Translations under genes and position numbers: made by a program
Shown here: positions 52,414-61,902 of the stretch, piece after piece
Layout: the number at the start of each line of letters is the position of its first letter
Position numbering within the stretch: position 1 is the first letter of the stretch
The notes under the pieces: generated by a model
Told to the model about the DNA's origin: nothing
Seen by the model: only the letters and a program-made list of their open reading frames with translations
The model's database searches: none
Assembly (NCBI RefSeq): GCF_001701025.1
Contig: NZ_CP016793.1
Location: 8,804,001 to 8,868,000 of the forward strand
Reading direction: 5' to 3'
Length of the DNA: 64,000 bases
Source of the DNA: Lentzea guizhouensis
GTDB taxonomy: Bacteria > Actinomycetota > Actinomycetes > Mycobacteriales > Pseudonocardiaceae

Positions 52414-53730
52414 TCAGAGCTTGCAGGTGGCGCCGCGCAACGCCTTCGGCTTGCTCTCGTAGACGTGCAAGCCGTCGGTGCCCTGCACGAGGAAGCAGTA
52501 CTTGCGGGTCGGGTCGACCTCGACCTTCAGCGAACGGTTCTGCTGCGCGCGCATGACCTTGGGCTGCTCTCCCTCGGCCGCGACGACGACGGCGAACTCC
52601 AGCTGTTCCTGGCTCTCCCACTGCAGGTCGACGTAGTCGACGTGGTCGACGGGGTCGACCAGCTGCAGCAGGACCGCCTTGGCCGGGGACGGCGGTGCCG
52701 GAGCCGTCGTGGGCGCGTCGCCGCGCACGACGGGATCGCTGCTCATCAGGAACACGCCGAGCGCCACGACGACGAGCAGGCCGACGGCACCACCGATCAC
52801 CGGCAACGCCGGGTGCTTGTTCGCGGTCGTGCCAGGCGAGGACACCAGCACGGGCACACCGCGCGGCACCGGCGGGCGCGGCACCGCGGGCAGACCGGCG
52901 AAGTCGCCGAACTCGGCCGCCGACGGGCTCGGCGCGGACAGCCTGCCGAGCCAGGTCGCCACGTCACGGATGTTCTCGGGGCGGATCACCGGGTCCTTGG
53001 CGAGCAGCGCGCGCACCAGTTCGGCGAGCTCGTCGGGCAGGTCCGGCCGGTCGGGGCGCGGCACGGTCGAGCCGAGCACGCGGAGCTTGCGGTCGTCCGG
53101 GTGCTCGCCGAGGCGGGCCGGGTGCGGCGACAGCCCCGAGAGTGCCAGGTACAGCACGGCGCCCAGGCCGTAGAGGTCGGACCGCTCGTCGGCGGCGCCG
53201 TGTTCGAGGGTCTCCGGTGCGAGGAAGTCGACGCCGTCGCCGCCCTCGTGCGGGAACGCCCGGCGCAGCGTCACGCCGAAGTCCGCCAGCACCGGTTCAC
53301 CGGACGGGCGGTACAGCACGTTGCCGGGCGTGACGCCACCGTGGACGATGCCCGCCTCGTGGGCCGCCGCGAGCGCCTCGGCGAGTGTGCGGCCGAGCGC
53401 GATCACCTCCGCGACCGGCAGCGGGCCCTCCTGCTCGACCACGTCGGTCAGCGACTGCGTGCACAGCTCCATCCGCAACGCCGTGCGGTCGCCCACGTCC
53501 TCCACCACGTCCGCCACCAGCACGGCCGTCTGGTCCTTGAGCGGCGCGAGGCGGGCCAGCTCGCGTTCGACCTCGGTGCGGGTGCGGCGCGGCAGCTTGG
53601 CGCGCAACACCTTGAGCGCCACGGCCTCGCCGGTGACGGTGTGGATGCCCGCGTAGACCGTCGCCCTCGGCCCGGTGCCGCGCGGCACCAGGTCGGCGAA
53701 CCCGTGATCTGTCCCCATCGCGGGTTCCAT
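52414..53730 (-). CDS. Membrane pseudokinase of the Ser/Thr kinase family
   Basis: A 438-residue protein with a PknB-like fold at residues 10-275, a Pro-rich linker, one membrane helix (LPVIGGAVGLLVVVALGVFL) and an extracellular beta-domain of about 110 residues. The ATP lysine (Lys40, VALKVL), Glu57 and DFG (Asp150, VLADFGVT) are present. The catalytic loop reads VHGGVTPGNVLY instead of HRDxKxxN, so the catalytic Asp is Gly132. ATP binding without phosphotransfer is expected. ATG 53730 follows GGAGG. It converges with the transglutaminase gene. Confidence 0.87.
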   Translation of the reverse strand: MEPAMGTDHGFADLVPRGTGPRATVYAGIHTVTGEAVALKVLRAKLPRRTRTEVERELARLAPLKDQTAVLVADVVEDVGDRTALRMELCTQSLTDVVEQEGPLPVAEVIALGRTLAEALAAAHEAGIVHGGVTPGNVLYRPSGEPVLADFGVTLRRAFPHEGGDGVDFLAPETLEHGAADERSDLYGLGAVLYLALSGLSPHPARLGEHPDDRKLRVLGSTVPRPDRPDLPDELAELVRALLAKDPVIRPENIRDVATWLGRLSAPSPSAAEFGDFAGLPAVPRPPVPRGVPVLVSSPGTTANKHPALPVIGGAVGLLVVVALGVFLMSSDPVVRGDAPTTAPAPPSPAKAVLLQLVDPVDHVDYVDLQWESQEQLEFAVVVAAEGEQPKVMRAQQNRSLKVEVDPTRKYCFLVQGTDGLHVYESKPKALRGATCKL

Positions 53731-53868
53731 CTTAGAGAGGTCCTCCCGAGTGGCCGCTACCTGCCGAACCGGTTCGACGCTGGTCCACGTCCGGTGATCG
53801 TAGGCAGGTGACGGAGCGGCCGAGCCCCCACGGCAGGAAGTGGCCGCTCGGAGAGGTCGAGGAACCGA

Positions 53869-54245
53869 TGACGACAACGGGCTGGTCAGGCTGACCATCC
53901 CCGCACCGGGCCGGCGCATCGACATGGCGTTGCCGCAACGGTCACCGCTGGCCGAGGTCGTGCCGGGACTGCCGGACCACGCCGGGCTCGCCGACGCGGG
54001 CGCCGAGCACGGCGGCTGGGTGCTGCGCCGCACCGACGGCACCGGGCTGGACGCGGCACTGTCGCCGGCGACGCACCGGGTGTGCGACGGCGAGGTGCTG
54101 CACCTGGTGCCGTGCAGGCTGGAGTGGCCGGAGCCGGAGTACGACGACGTGGTCGAGGCGATCTCGGCGGGGGGTGTCGCGCACGGGTTCGGCGGACCCG
54201 CGGTGCCGCGTTCGCCGTGGCAGGCGGGGCCGTGCTGGTGGCGCT
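53869..54245 (+). pseudogene. eccD: Type VII secretion EccD N-terminal remnant (YukD domain)
   Basis: From ATG 53869 (GAGGAACCG upstream) the EccD start is recognisable after one base shift: GLVRLTIPAPGRRIDMALPQ, then GGWVLRRTDGTGLDAALS, DGEVLHLVPCRLEWPEPEYD and DVVEAI. This is the ubiquitin-like YukD domain of EccD. After a second shift near 54190 the first membrane helix begins (GAAFAVAGGAVLVALVV) and then stops at the mycP remnant. About ten membrane helices are missing. Confidence 0.75.
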
Positions 54246-54251
54246 GGTGGT

Positions 54252-54425
54252 AAGGATCGGGCACTTGTTCTGGTGGCCGCTCTGGCCTGTCCCCAGGCGG
54301 TCGCCGCACCACCCGCGGGCGCCTGCCACAGCCCTGTTCCGGCGCGGCCGGCGATCACCGAACTGCCGTGGGCGCAGCGGACGTCGATGCCGAAGTCGGT
54401 GTGGCCGCACAGCACGCGTCACCAT
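54252..54425 (+). pseudogene. mycP: Mycosin (MycP) N-terminal remnant
   Basis: Immediately after the eccD remnant the sequence reads a signal peptide (RALVLVAALACPQAVAAPPA) followed by ITELPWAQRTSMPKSVWPHS. That is the conserved start of mature mycosin, the subtilisin-like protease of type VII secretion (usual ...PWAQR...VWPHSTGAGV.VAVVDSGVD). The protease catalytic domain is absent. The joint indicates deletion of most of eccD and of mycP. Confidence 0.65.
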
Positions 54426-54509
54426 GCTGCGGTCGTGGGCTTCCCGTGCGCTGGCAGGAAGAGGTCAGCGGGACGCGAAGCGCGACGCGGAAGCCATAGC
54501 GTTCGGGAC

Positions 54510-55877
54510 ATGCCCACAAGCCAGGACAGGAGCCGCGTCGCCGTGGTCCGCTTGCGCGAGATCGCCGGGCCGGACCTGTACCGGCGCAACCCGTTCCGCG
54601 TCATCGGCCTGGCCACGAACGCGAAGCCCGCGCAGGTCCGCGCGCAACGCCACCTGCTGCTCGGCGCGCTCGAGCTCGGCAGCGGCACGGTTCCCGGCGA
54701 CCGGCGGCTCGCGTTGCCGCGACCGCCCACGGCGCAGGAGGTTCGTGCCGCGTTCGACGCGTTGGAACGGGCCGATCACCGGCTGGTGGACGAGCTGTTC
54801 TGGTGGTGGGGCGAGCCCGGCGCCTGTGGTTGCCCGGCGGAGCTGCACGAGGTGCACGACGACGCGGTCGAGGCGCACGCGAAGGCCCTCGACACCGAGA
54901 CGGACGAGGACCTCTGGGTCGACGCGGCGGACGCGTGGATGGACGCGCTGGACCACCCGCGGTTCTGGGACCACGTGCGGCACCGGATGAAGGTGTTGTC
55001 CGACCGCAGGATGGACGAGTCCACCGTGTCCGGTCTGGGGCAGGCGCTGCCGGGTGCGCTGCTGGTGCCGCAGGTGGCGCTGGCGGGCACCCGGCCGCGG
55101 CTCGCGGGTCTGCTCGACACCTGGGACGTGCCCGCCGCGCTGGTCGACGACGCCCGCCGCACCGCCGCGGCGCCGACCTCCCGCCGGATCGACGAGCTGG
55201 TCGAGGAGGTTCACACGCTGCTGGTGGACTCGGCGAACCGGGCGGCGGCCGACCGCGTCGACGAGCTGCCGGCGCTCGCGGAGCTGTTGGAGGAACTGGC
55301 GCCGCACGCGCGTTACCGGTGGTCGGCCCGGCAACGGAACCGCACCGCCGTGATGCTGAACAACTGCGGGCTCGCGTTGAAGACGACCGACCTGCCCAGG
55401 GCCGTCGCCCTGATGCGGCGGGCGCTGGCGTTCGTCGTCGAGCAGAGCGACCGCGCGACCATCGAGGACAACCTCGCCACGACCCCGACCCCGCGGTGGG
55501 ACCAGCAGCAACCGGCCCACGGGCAGAACCCCGTGCTGTCCCCGCGCTGGCCGTCGAACCTCGCGGTGTTCGCGGCGTTCATCGCGGCGGTGACCGCCTT
55601 CCTGTCCGGCCTGCTCGACGCGCCGACGTGGCTCACGGTCGTCGCGGCCGTCCTGTTCTCCTGGCTGCCGATGCGGGTCATCACCGCGGGCTGGTACCGG
55701 TCGATGGGTGACGTCACGACGTTCGTGGTCGGCGGCCTCGCGTTCGTCGGCGGCTGGTGGGCCTACCGCGAGCTGCCGTTCGCCGCGCTCGCACCGTTCC
55801 TGTGGTCCTGCCTGGCCTTCACGCTGGTGTCGCCGTTCGTGTACGCGCTGGTGGCCGATGGGCGGAACCACCGATGA
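54510..55877 (+). CDS. J-domain-like membrane protein of the Hsp70 operon
   Basis: A 455-residue protein from ATG 54510. The N-terminus contains YRRNPFRVIGLATNAKPAQV, which resembles helix I-II of a J domain (N-P-F-x-V-L-G-L) followed by a helical region, but the HPD motif is not visible. A Cys-containing segment GEPGACGCPAELHEVHDD follows. Three to four C-terminal membrane helices (LAVFAAFIAAVTAFLSGLLD to FTLVSPFVYALVADG) anchor it. As first gene of a GrpE-Hsp70 operon it is the likely membrane-tethering cochaperone; that role is inferred. Its TGA overlaps the next ATG. Confidence 0.7.
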   Translation: MPTSQDRSRVAVVRLREIAGPDLYRRNPFRVIGLATNAKPAQVRAQRHLLLGALELGSGTVPGDRRLALPRPPTAQEVRAAFDALERADHRLVDELFWWWGEPGACGCPAELHEVHDDAVEAHAKALDTETDEDLWVDAADAWMDALDHPRFWDHVRHRMKVLSDRRMDESTVSGLGQALPGALLVPQVALAGTRPRLAGLLDTWDVPAALVDDARRTAAAPTSRRIDELVEEVHTLLVDSANRAAADRVDELPALAELLEELAPHARYRWSARQRNRTAVMLNNCGLALKTTDLPRAVALMRRALAFVVEQSDRATIEDNLATTPTPRWDQQQPAHGQNPVLSPRWPSNLAVFAAFIAAVTAFLSGLLDAPTWLTVVAAVLFSWLPMRVITAGWYRSMGDVTTFVVGGLAFVGGWWAYRELPFAALAPFLWSCLAFTLVSPFVYALVADGRNHR

Positions 55878-56374
55878 GCACCTGGCCGACCTGGCGCGGG
55901 CAACGCCGCCACCACCGCGAGTTCCGGATCGCCGCACCGAGCTGGCCCGACCCGGTCTCGCTCACGAGCCTGCTCGCCCAGCCCGGCAAGCCCACAAAGG
56001 AGTCCACAAAGGACGAACCGGTGCTGTCCGAGAGCGACCTCGCCGACGCCGCCACCAACCTCTGGCGGGCGCGGCGCCGGCTCGCCCGCCTCGCCGAGGA
56101 GGACTCGCGCGAGGCCAAGCGGGTCGGCCGCTACCTGCAGGCGACCCAGCGCGCTCTCGACGAGGCCGGTCTGCTGGTGCAGGACCACGACGGCACCACG
56201 TTCCACCCCGGCCTGTCGCTGGAGGTGCTGACGATGCAACCGGATCCGGCACTGCGGCACGAGGTCGTGCGCGAGACCGTCCGCCCGTCGGTCTACCTGG
56301 CCGGCCGGCGCATCCAGATGGGGCAGGTCATCGTCGGCTACCCCGGTGACACCTTGGAGGAAACCGGTGCGTGA
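55874..56374 (+). CDS. GrpE-like nucleotide exchange factor
   Basis: A 166-residue protein. Residues 50-100 are a charged helix (ATNLWRARRRLARLAEEDSR), followed by a GrpE-type pattern: LQATQRALDEAGLLVQDHDG, TTFHPGLSLEVL, then RPSVYLAGRRIQMGQVIVGY, equivalent to the GrpE beta-domain (...GY...G.VLRPA.VVVG). It is shorter and divergent, but position between a J-like gene and an Hsp70 gene supports nucleotide exchange on that Hsp70. Start and stop both overlap neighbours. Confidence 0.72.
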   Translation: MSTWPTWRGQRRHHREFRIAAPSWPDPVSLTSLLAQPGKPTKESTKDEPVLSESDLADAATNLWRARRRLARLAEEDSREAKRVGRYLQATQRALDEAGLLVQDHDGTTFHPGLSLEVLTMQPDPALRHEVVRETVRPSVYLAGRRIQMGQVIVGYPGDTLEETGA

Positions 56375-58849
56375 CACCATCGACTTCGGCATCGACCTGG
56401 GCACCACCAACAGCGCGATGGCCGTCGTGCGCGACGGCGGCGTGGCGGTGGTCAAGAACAACGAGGGCTGGGACTACACGCCGTCCGCGGTGTGGGTGCC
56501 CAAGCCGGGCGTCACGCACGTCGGACGCAGCGCGCGGGACCGCATCCCGAGCGACCCGGACAACGTGCACATCGAGTTCAAGCAGGAGATGGGGCTCGCC
56601 GGCGCGCCGAGGCGGTTCCCCAAGGCGGGTGTTTCCATGACACCGCAACAGCTCTCCGCCGAGGTGCTGAGGTCGCTGCGGGCCGACGCCGCGCACGTGT
56701 TCGGCGAGGCGCCGCCGGCCGCGGTGATCACCGTGCCCGCCGCGTTCCGCCTCCACGAGAACAACGCCACCGGCGAGGCCGCGGCGCTGGCCGGGTTCGT
56801 CACCTGCCCGCTGGTGCAGGAACCGACGGCCGCGGCGTTCGCGTTCGGCTTCCAGAACGAGAGCACCGACGCGTACTGGATGGTGTTCGACTTCGGTGGC
56901 GGCACGTTCGACTCGGCGATCGTCAGCACCCACGAGGGTGAGCTGCGCGTGCTCGACCACGCGGGCGACCCGCACCTCGGCGGGAAGCTGATCGACTGGG
57001 CGATCGTCGAACGCCTGCTCGTGCCCGCCGTGGAGTCCGGGCTCGGACTGCGTGACCTGCGCCGACAGGACCCGTTGTGGCGCAGCAACTTCGCCCTGCT
57101 CAAGGACGCGGCGGAACGGGCCAAGATCGCGTTGTCGCGCTCCGCGGCCGTCGAGGTGGACGTCGAGCTGGAGGTCGGCGGCAAGAAGGTGGCCTTCGAC
57201 CACACGCTGCGGCGCGACGAGGTCGACCGGGTCGCCGAGCCGCACTACCTGCGCGCGATCAACCTGTGCCGCGAAGCGCTCGGCAAGGCCGGGCTCGGCG
57301 TCGGTGACATCGACAAGCTGCTGCTGGTCGGCGGCACCACGCTGGCACCGGGTCTGCGGGAACGCCTCGCCGACCCGAAGGCGGGCCTGGGCATCGAGCT
57401 CGACCACAGCCAGGACCCGAGCACGGTCGTCGCGCGCGGTGCCGCGGTGTTCGCGAGCACCGTGCCGCTGGACCGCCCCAAGGCGCGGCCGGTGGCGGGC
57501 GAGTTCACCGCCGACCTGCGCTACCCGCGCACCACCAGCCTGGACGTCGTACCGGTGCAGGGCCGGTTCGAGAGCACGGCCGCGCAGGACTGGACGAGGT
57601 TCCACGTCGTGCTGGACAACGAGAACGGCACACCGCCGTTCCGCACGCCCCAGGTGGGCCTCGACGCGCAGGGCACGTTCGTCACCGAGGTCCAGGTGGA
57701 CGAGCGGACCACGTCGACGTTCAGCGTGCTGCTGGTCGACGCCGACGGCGTGCGGTGCAAGGTGAACCCGGCCACCGCGTCGATCACGCACGTGACGAAC
57801 GAGCTCGGCGGCCAGGTGCTGACCAACTCGCTCGGACTGGCCGAGGCGGACGGGGCGTTCGCGCCGATCCTGCGCAAGGGCGCCCGGCTGCCCGCCGCCA
57901 TGTCCAGCACCTTCTACACCACGATCCCGTTGCACCGCACCGACTCCGACGCCGTCATCCGGATCCCGCTGGTCGAGGGCGAACGCGTCCGCGCCGACCG
58001 CAACCTGCGGATCGGGCTGATCGAGATCAGGCCGAAGGACGTCCGCATCGACCTGCCGACCGGCAGCGAGGTCGAGATCACCGTCGAGGTCGACGAGTCG
58101 CGCCGGGTCACCGTGGTCGCGGACGTTCCGCTGGTGGACGAGCAGTTCGAGGCCGAGATCGACCTCTCGCACGTGCAGCCGCCCACCGCGGCGGTGCTGG
58201 AACGCGAGCTGCGCGAGGTGCACGGCAGGCTGGCCGGCCTGCAGGAGGACCGGCGGCTGCCCGCGCAGGCCCGGCGCAAGCTCGACCGGCTGGAGCACGA
58301 ACAGGTGCTGCGCTGGCCGACGAGGTGCGTGCCGCCGCGCCGACCAGGGCAGCGCGCGGCCGCGGACCAACGCTGCGCGACGCCCACGCCGTGCTGGACG
58401 AGGTCGAGGAGGAACGCGAGCTGCGCGCCCTGCTCGACGAGCTGGACGAGGAGATCGCGCAGTGCCGGGCCCTGCTCGACCGCAACGCCGCCCCCGACGA
58501 CCACCTGGAGCTCGCCGACATCGAGCGCCGCGCGGCCGACCTGCGCGCCGACCCCGACCGCGCCGCGATCGAGGAGCTGCTCGGCAGGGCGGTCCACCTC
58601 GCCACGACGGTGATGAAGCGCGACGAGACCTACGACATCGCCGTGTTCCAGCACTTCCGCGCCAACCTGCCGAAGCTGACCCAGCCGGTGCGGGCGCGCG
58701 CGTTGGTCGCCGAGGGCAACCAGGCGCTGGCCGAGGCCAACTGGCGCGTCCTGCCGGTGGTCAACCAGGAGCTGCGCGCCCTGTGGCCCGTCGGCGAACA
58801 GGAACGCTCCCCCGGCGGCGTCCGCAGCTTCCACGGACGGCAGCGGTGA
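56367..58849 (+). CDS. Divergent long Hsp70-family protein, frame-interrupted near the C-terminus
   Basis: About 827 residues if one shift near 58305 is corrected; otherwise the frame ends at 58613. GTG 56367 has GGAGG upstream. The nucleotide-binding domain is intact: FGIDLGTTNSAMAVV, LVQEPTAAAFAFGF, MVFDFGGGTFDSAIVS and LLLVGGTTLAPGLRERL. The substrate region is not DnaK-like and contains several beta-stretches. A long coiled-coil C-terminus follows (LDEVEEERELRALLDELDEE). It is bigger than DnaK (about 630). Its stop overlaps the next GTG. Confidence 0.85.
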
Positions 58850-59674
58850 CCGCCGCAGCACACGCCCGTGACCTCGACCGGGCGCGTGCCGCCGACCTCG
58901 CCCGAGCGGGCAGGCACGACGACGCGCGGCTCATCCTGGAGGACCTCGGGCGCGATCCGGCCACGTTGGACCTGCTGGCCAGGGTGCACGCCCAGCGCGG
59001 CGACCTGGCCGCGGCCGAGGCCGCGTGGCGGAGGTGCTCGCCCAGGAGCCGGACCACGCCCCGTTGGCGGGCACGCGGTTGATCGCCGCATCACGCGGCA
59101 GGCGCCGGGCCCGGCCGATGCCGGTGGCCGCGATCGGTGGTGCGCTGCCGTCGCCGCCGTTGCCGCGACCGCCGTGGCGTTCGCGGTGCACTCACCGGAG
59201 AGCCCCGGCGTCTCGCCGGACGTCCCGGCGGCGATCCCGGCGTCGACGAGCCCGCCGGCCTCTTCTTCAGCTGCTGCACCGGCCTTGCCGCCGCTGGCGA
59301 GTCCGGACGTGCGCCTGGAACCCTCCGGCACCGGGGTGCGCGTGGTGTTCCTGCGCGGGATGTTCCTGCCGGACAGCACCACGCTCACCCCGGACGGACG
59401 GCGGCAGCTGGAGAGCTGGGGACAACTGTTGCGCGGCAAGGACGTCCGCGTCACCGTGCTCGGCCACGGCGTGACGACCCCGGACGGCCCGGCGACCGGC
59501 GGTTCCACCACCGCCGTGGCCAGGGCAGCGGCCGCCGCCGAGGTGCTGGCGGACGCGGCCGGGAAGCCGTTGACAGCGTTCGCCCTGCGGTCGGCCGAGC
59601 AGTCGGACGTCCCGCACCCCGGCGGCGACCCGGCGCTGAACCGGACCGTGACGCTGCAGGTGGACCTGCCCTAG
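58846..59674 (+). pseudogene. TPR / OmpA-like C-terminal domain protein, frame-interrupted
   Basis: From GTG 58846 the frame reads a TPR-like start (ADLARAGRHDDARLILEDLG, ARVHAQRGDLAAAEAAWR). It shifts near 59035 to EVLAQEPDHAPLAGTRLIAA and near 59130 to a membrane helix (CAAVAAVAATAVAFAVH), a Ser/Pro linker, and an OmpA-like peptidoglycan-binding-fold domain (FLRGMFLPDSTTLTPDGRRQ, LRGKDVRVTVLGHG). About 275 residues in total. It is coupled to Hsp70 (GTGA), so a cell-wall-facing partner of the chaperone is possible. The two shifts are likely sequence errors. Confidence 0.65.
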
Positions 59675-60497
59675 GACCGCAGCTCCGGCGGCACGTACTC
59701 GAACGTCGGCCCCGCCGTCTCCCCTCCCCCGACGGGCATCTTCATCAACGCCTGTGCCTGGGCCTTCAGCTGGTACATCGTGCCGACGGTGGCGCCGAGC
59801 CCGGACGGGCTGCCGGTGAAGGCCTCCTCCAGCTGGAAGAGCAGCAGGCAGTAGGTGGTGTTGAACTGCTCCTGCGCGACGCGGACCTCGCTGCCCTCCG
59901 GGTGGTCGGCGGTGCGCGGGTTGATGCGCATGGGCAGCACGCCGTCGAGGTCGACGGCGATCGGCGCACCGGTCGGCCCGGACTGCGGGGTGTCGCCTGC
60001 CTGGTAGCGGCGACCGTGCTTGAGCTCCTGGAAGCGGTAGAAGTGCGCGACCTCGTCGCGCTCGGGGTGGAAGACGTCCCGGTCGTCGTCCCACACGTCG
60101 GTGCGGGCGGCGCCTTCGCCCTGCTCCACGATCTCGCTGGTTGTTCGATGCGCAGGAACAGCTCCAGCGCCTGCGCACCGAACGGCGCCAGGTGGACCTG
60201 CACGGACCGGTCGCCGTGCGGCAGCGGGCGCGGGTGGGGCGGCAGCAGCTCGGGCGTGTGGAGCCTGGGCGTGCCGCCCACCGCGTTGAGCAGGTTGGCC
60301 GCGAGTGCCAGGTGCAGCATCTCCTCGGCGAACACGCTCCCGACGACCTGCACCACCTCGGCGTTGCGGCCGGGGTCGAGCGAGTACAGCGCGCACAGGT
60401 ACGGCGGGACGGTCGCGTGTTCGAGCTCGATCGCCCACTGCAGGTGGCGGCGGAGGTCCTCGATCGTCTCGATCGCGGGTGTGGCACGGGTGTCCAA
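59671..60497 (-). pseudogene. Ferritin-like (VioB/iminophenylpyruvate-dimer-synthase family) protein, frame-interrupted
   Basis: From a TTG at 60497 the frame reads LRRHLQWAIELEHATVPPYL followed by VGSVFAEEMLHLALAANLLN, the ferritin-like helical pair with E-x-x-H metal ligands. It breaks near 60135. The remainder, VDRDVFHPERDEVAHFYRFQ-like DVFHPERDEVAHFYRFQELK to QLEEAFTGSPSGLGATVGTM, continues in another frame to 59671. The whole is the expected 275-residue domain. Members form C-N or C-C bonds in natural products or have unknown roles. It converges with the chaperone operon, overlapping by 4 bases. Confidence 0.7.
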
Positions 60498-60586
60498 CGT
60501 GGAACCTCGTCTCGGTCGTCGTCACTTCGGTGTCGACAACCAAGACAAGGCGTCCCCGCGATCTGTGACAGGGGGTGCGGGACGGC

Positions 60587-61720
60587 TCAGCCGCTGACGT
60601 CCGCGTTCCGGTCAGCCGCGTCCACGTCCAGCAGTGCGAGCAGGTCCGGCACCCCGGCGTTCCCGAAGGCCCGCCGCTGCCGGTCGGCACCGCAGCCCTC
60701 CTCGTCGAGCAGCCGCAGTCCCCGTTGCACCACCGCCAGGTCGCCGTTGGTCTCGAAGATCGGCGTCAGCTCCCGCACCAGCGCGTCCAGCTGCTCACGC
60801 ACCGGCACGAGCTCGCCGGACAGCACGTCCACGACACTGCCCTGGAACCCCTCCTTGGCCGCCTGCCACCCCGCCTGCTGCAGCGTCTCCAACGGCACCG
60901 CTTCCGCGATCACGCCGTTCTGGACGTCCACAGTGGCCTTGGCCACGAGCGCGCGCACCAGCGCCGCCAGGAACACGGCGTCATCCACGCTCACGGCGAC
61001 ATCCGCGACCCGCACCTCGACGGTCGGCAGCTCGGTCGCCGGCCGGACGTCCCAGTAGACCATCGCCCGGTCCAGCGCCGTGCCCGACTCGATCACGGCG
61101 GTGTACGCGTCCTCGTAGTCCTTCCAGGACGGGAAGAACGGCGGCGGCCCGGACACCGGCCACCTCGACCACACGGTCGTGCGCCAGCTCGCGAACTCCG
61201 TGTCCTCACCGCCGGAGAACGGCGAGTTCGCGGTGATCGCCGCGAGCAACGGCAGCCACGGCCGCACGTGGTTGCACACCTGCACCGCGGTTTCCTGGTC
61301 CGGAATGGCCACGTGCACGTGACACCCGCAGATCAGCTGCTGCTCGGCCAGCGCACCGAACTGCTTGGCGATCCGCTGGTACCGCGGGCTGTCGGTGACC
61401 TCGCCGGTCGCGTCCCCCATCGGCGGCGCACCGACGGCGATGGCCCGGCACCCGGCGGCCCTGGCCGAGGCCGCGACCTTGCGCCGCGTCTCGAGGAGCT
61501 CGGTGCGCGCCTGCTCGGCATCGCGGCAGATGGAGGTGTTGATCTCCACCTGCGCGCCGGTCAGCTCGCGCTCCAGCTCGAGGCCGTGCTGCTCGCGCGC
61601 GATGGCGACGACCTCGTCCGCCAGGTTCACCGGCACCCCGGTCTCCTGGTCGACGAGGAGGAACTCCTCCTCCACACCAACTGTCGGACTCCACATCCGC
61701 TCAGATGATGGCTTTTCCAC
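60587..61720 (-). CDS. ybdK: YbdK-type carboxylate-amine ligase (glutamate-cysteine ligase 2 family)
   Basis: A 377-residue ATP-dependent ligase. Family blocks are TVGVEEEFLLVDQETGVPVN near the N-terminus, ELTGAQVEINTSICRDAEQA, ICGCHVHVAIPD and EVRVADVAVSVDDAVFLAAL. Such enzymes have weak gamma-glutamylcysteine synthetase activity; the true substrate is often unknown. The start is a GTG at 61720. The 182 bases before it carry no gene and presumably its promoter. It is on the minus strand downstream of the MFS transporter. Confidence 0.88.
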   Translation of the reverse strand: MEKPSSERMWSPTVGVEEEFLLVDQETGVPVNLADEVVAIAREQHGLELERELTGAQVEINTSICRDAEQARTELLETRRKVAASARAAGCRAIAVGAPPMGDATGEVTDSPRYQRIAKQFGALAEQQLICGCHVHVAIPDQETAVQVCNHVRPWLPLLAAITANSPFSGGEDTEFASWRTTVWSRWPVSGPPPFFPSWKDYEDAYTAVIESGTALDRAMVYWDVRPATELPTVEVRVADVAVSVDDAVFLAALVRALVAKATVDVQNGVIAEAVPLETLQQAGWQAAKEGFQGSVVDVLSGELVPVREQLDALVRELTPIFETNGDLAVVQRGLRLLDEEGCGADRQRRAFGNAGVPDLLALLDVDAADRNADVSG

Positions 61721-61902
61721 TTCTCACCGTCCGCTCGTGGCCGTCGGCGCGCCTGACTTGCACCGGCCAGCGCCGAATACCCGTTCAGAGCAATGTGAAA
61801 CGCTTTTGACTACCGCGAGCCAGGACCCTGTCGGTCAGACCCTCGATCAGCAGCTCGTTCGCGATCGACTCGACAACACCGGTCACGTGGTCCACAACCA
61901 CA

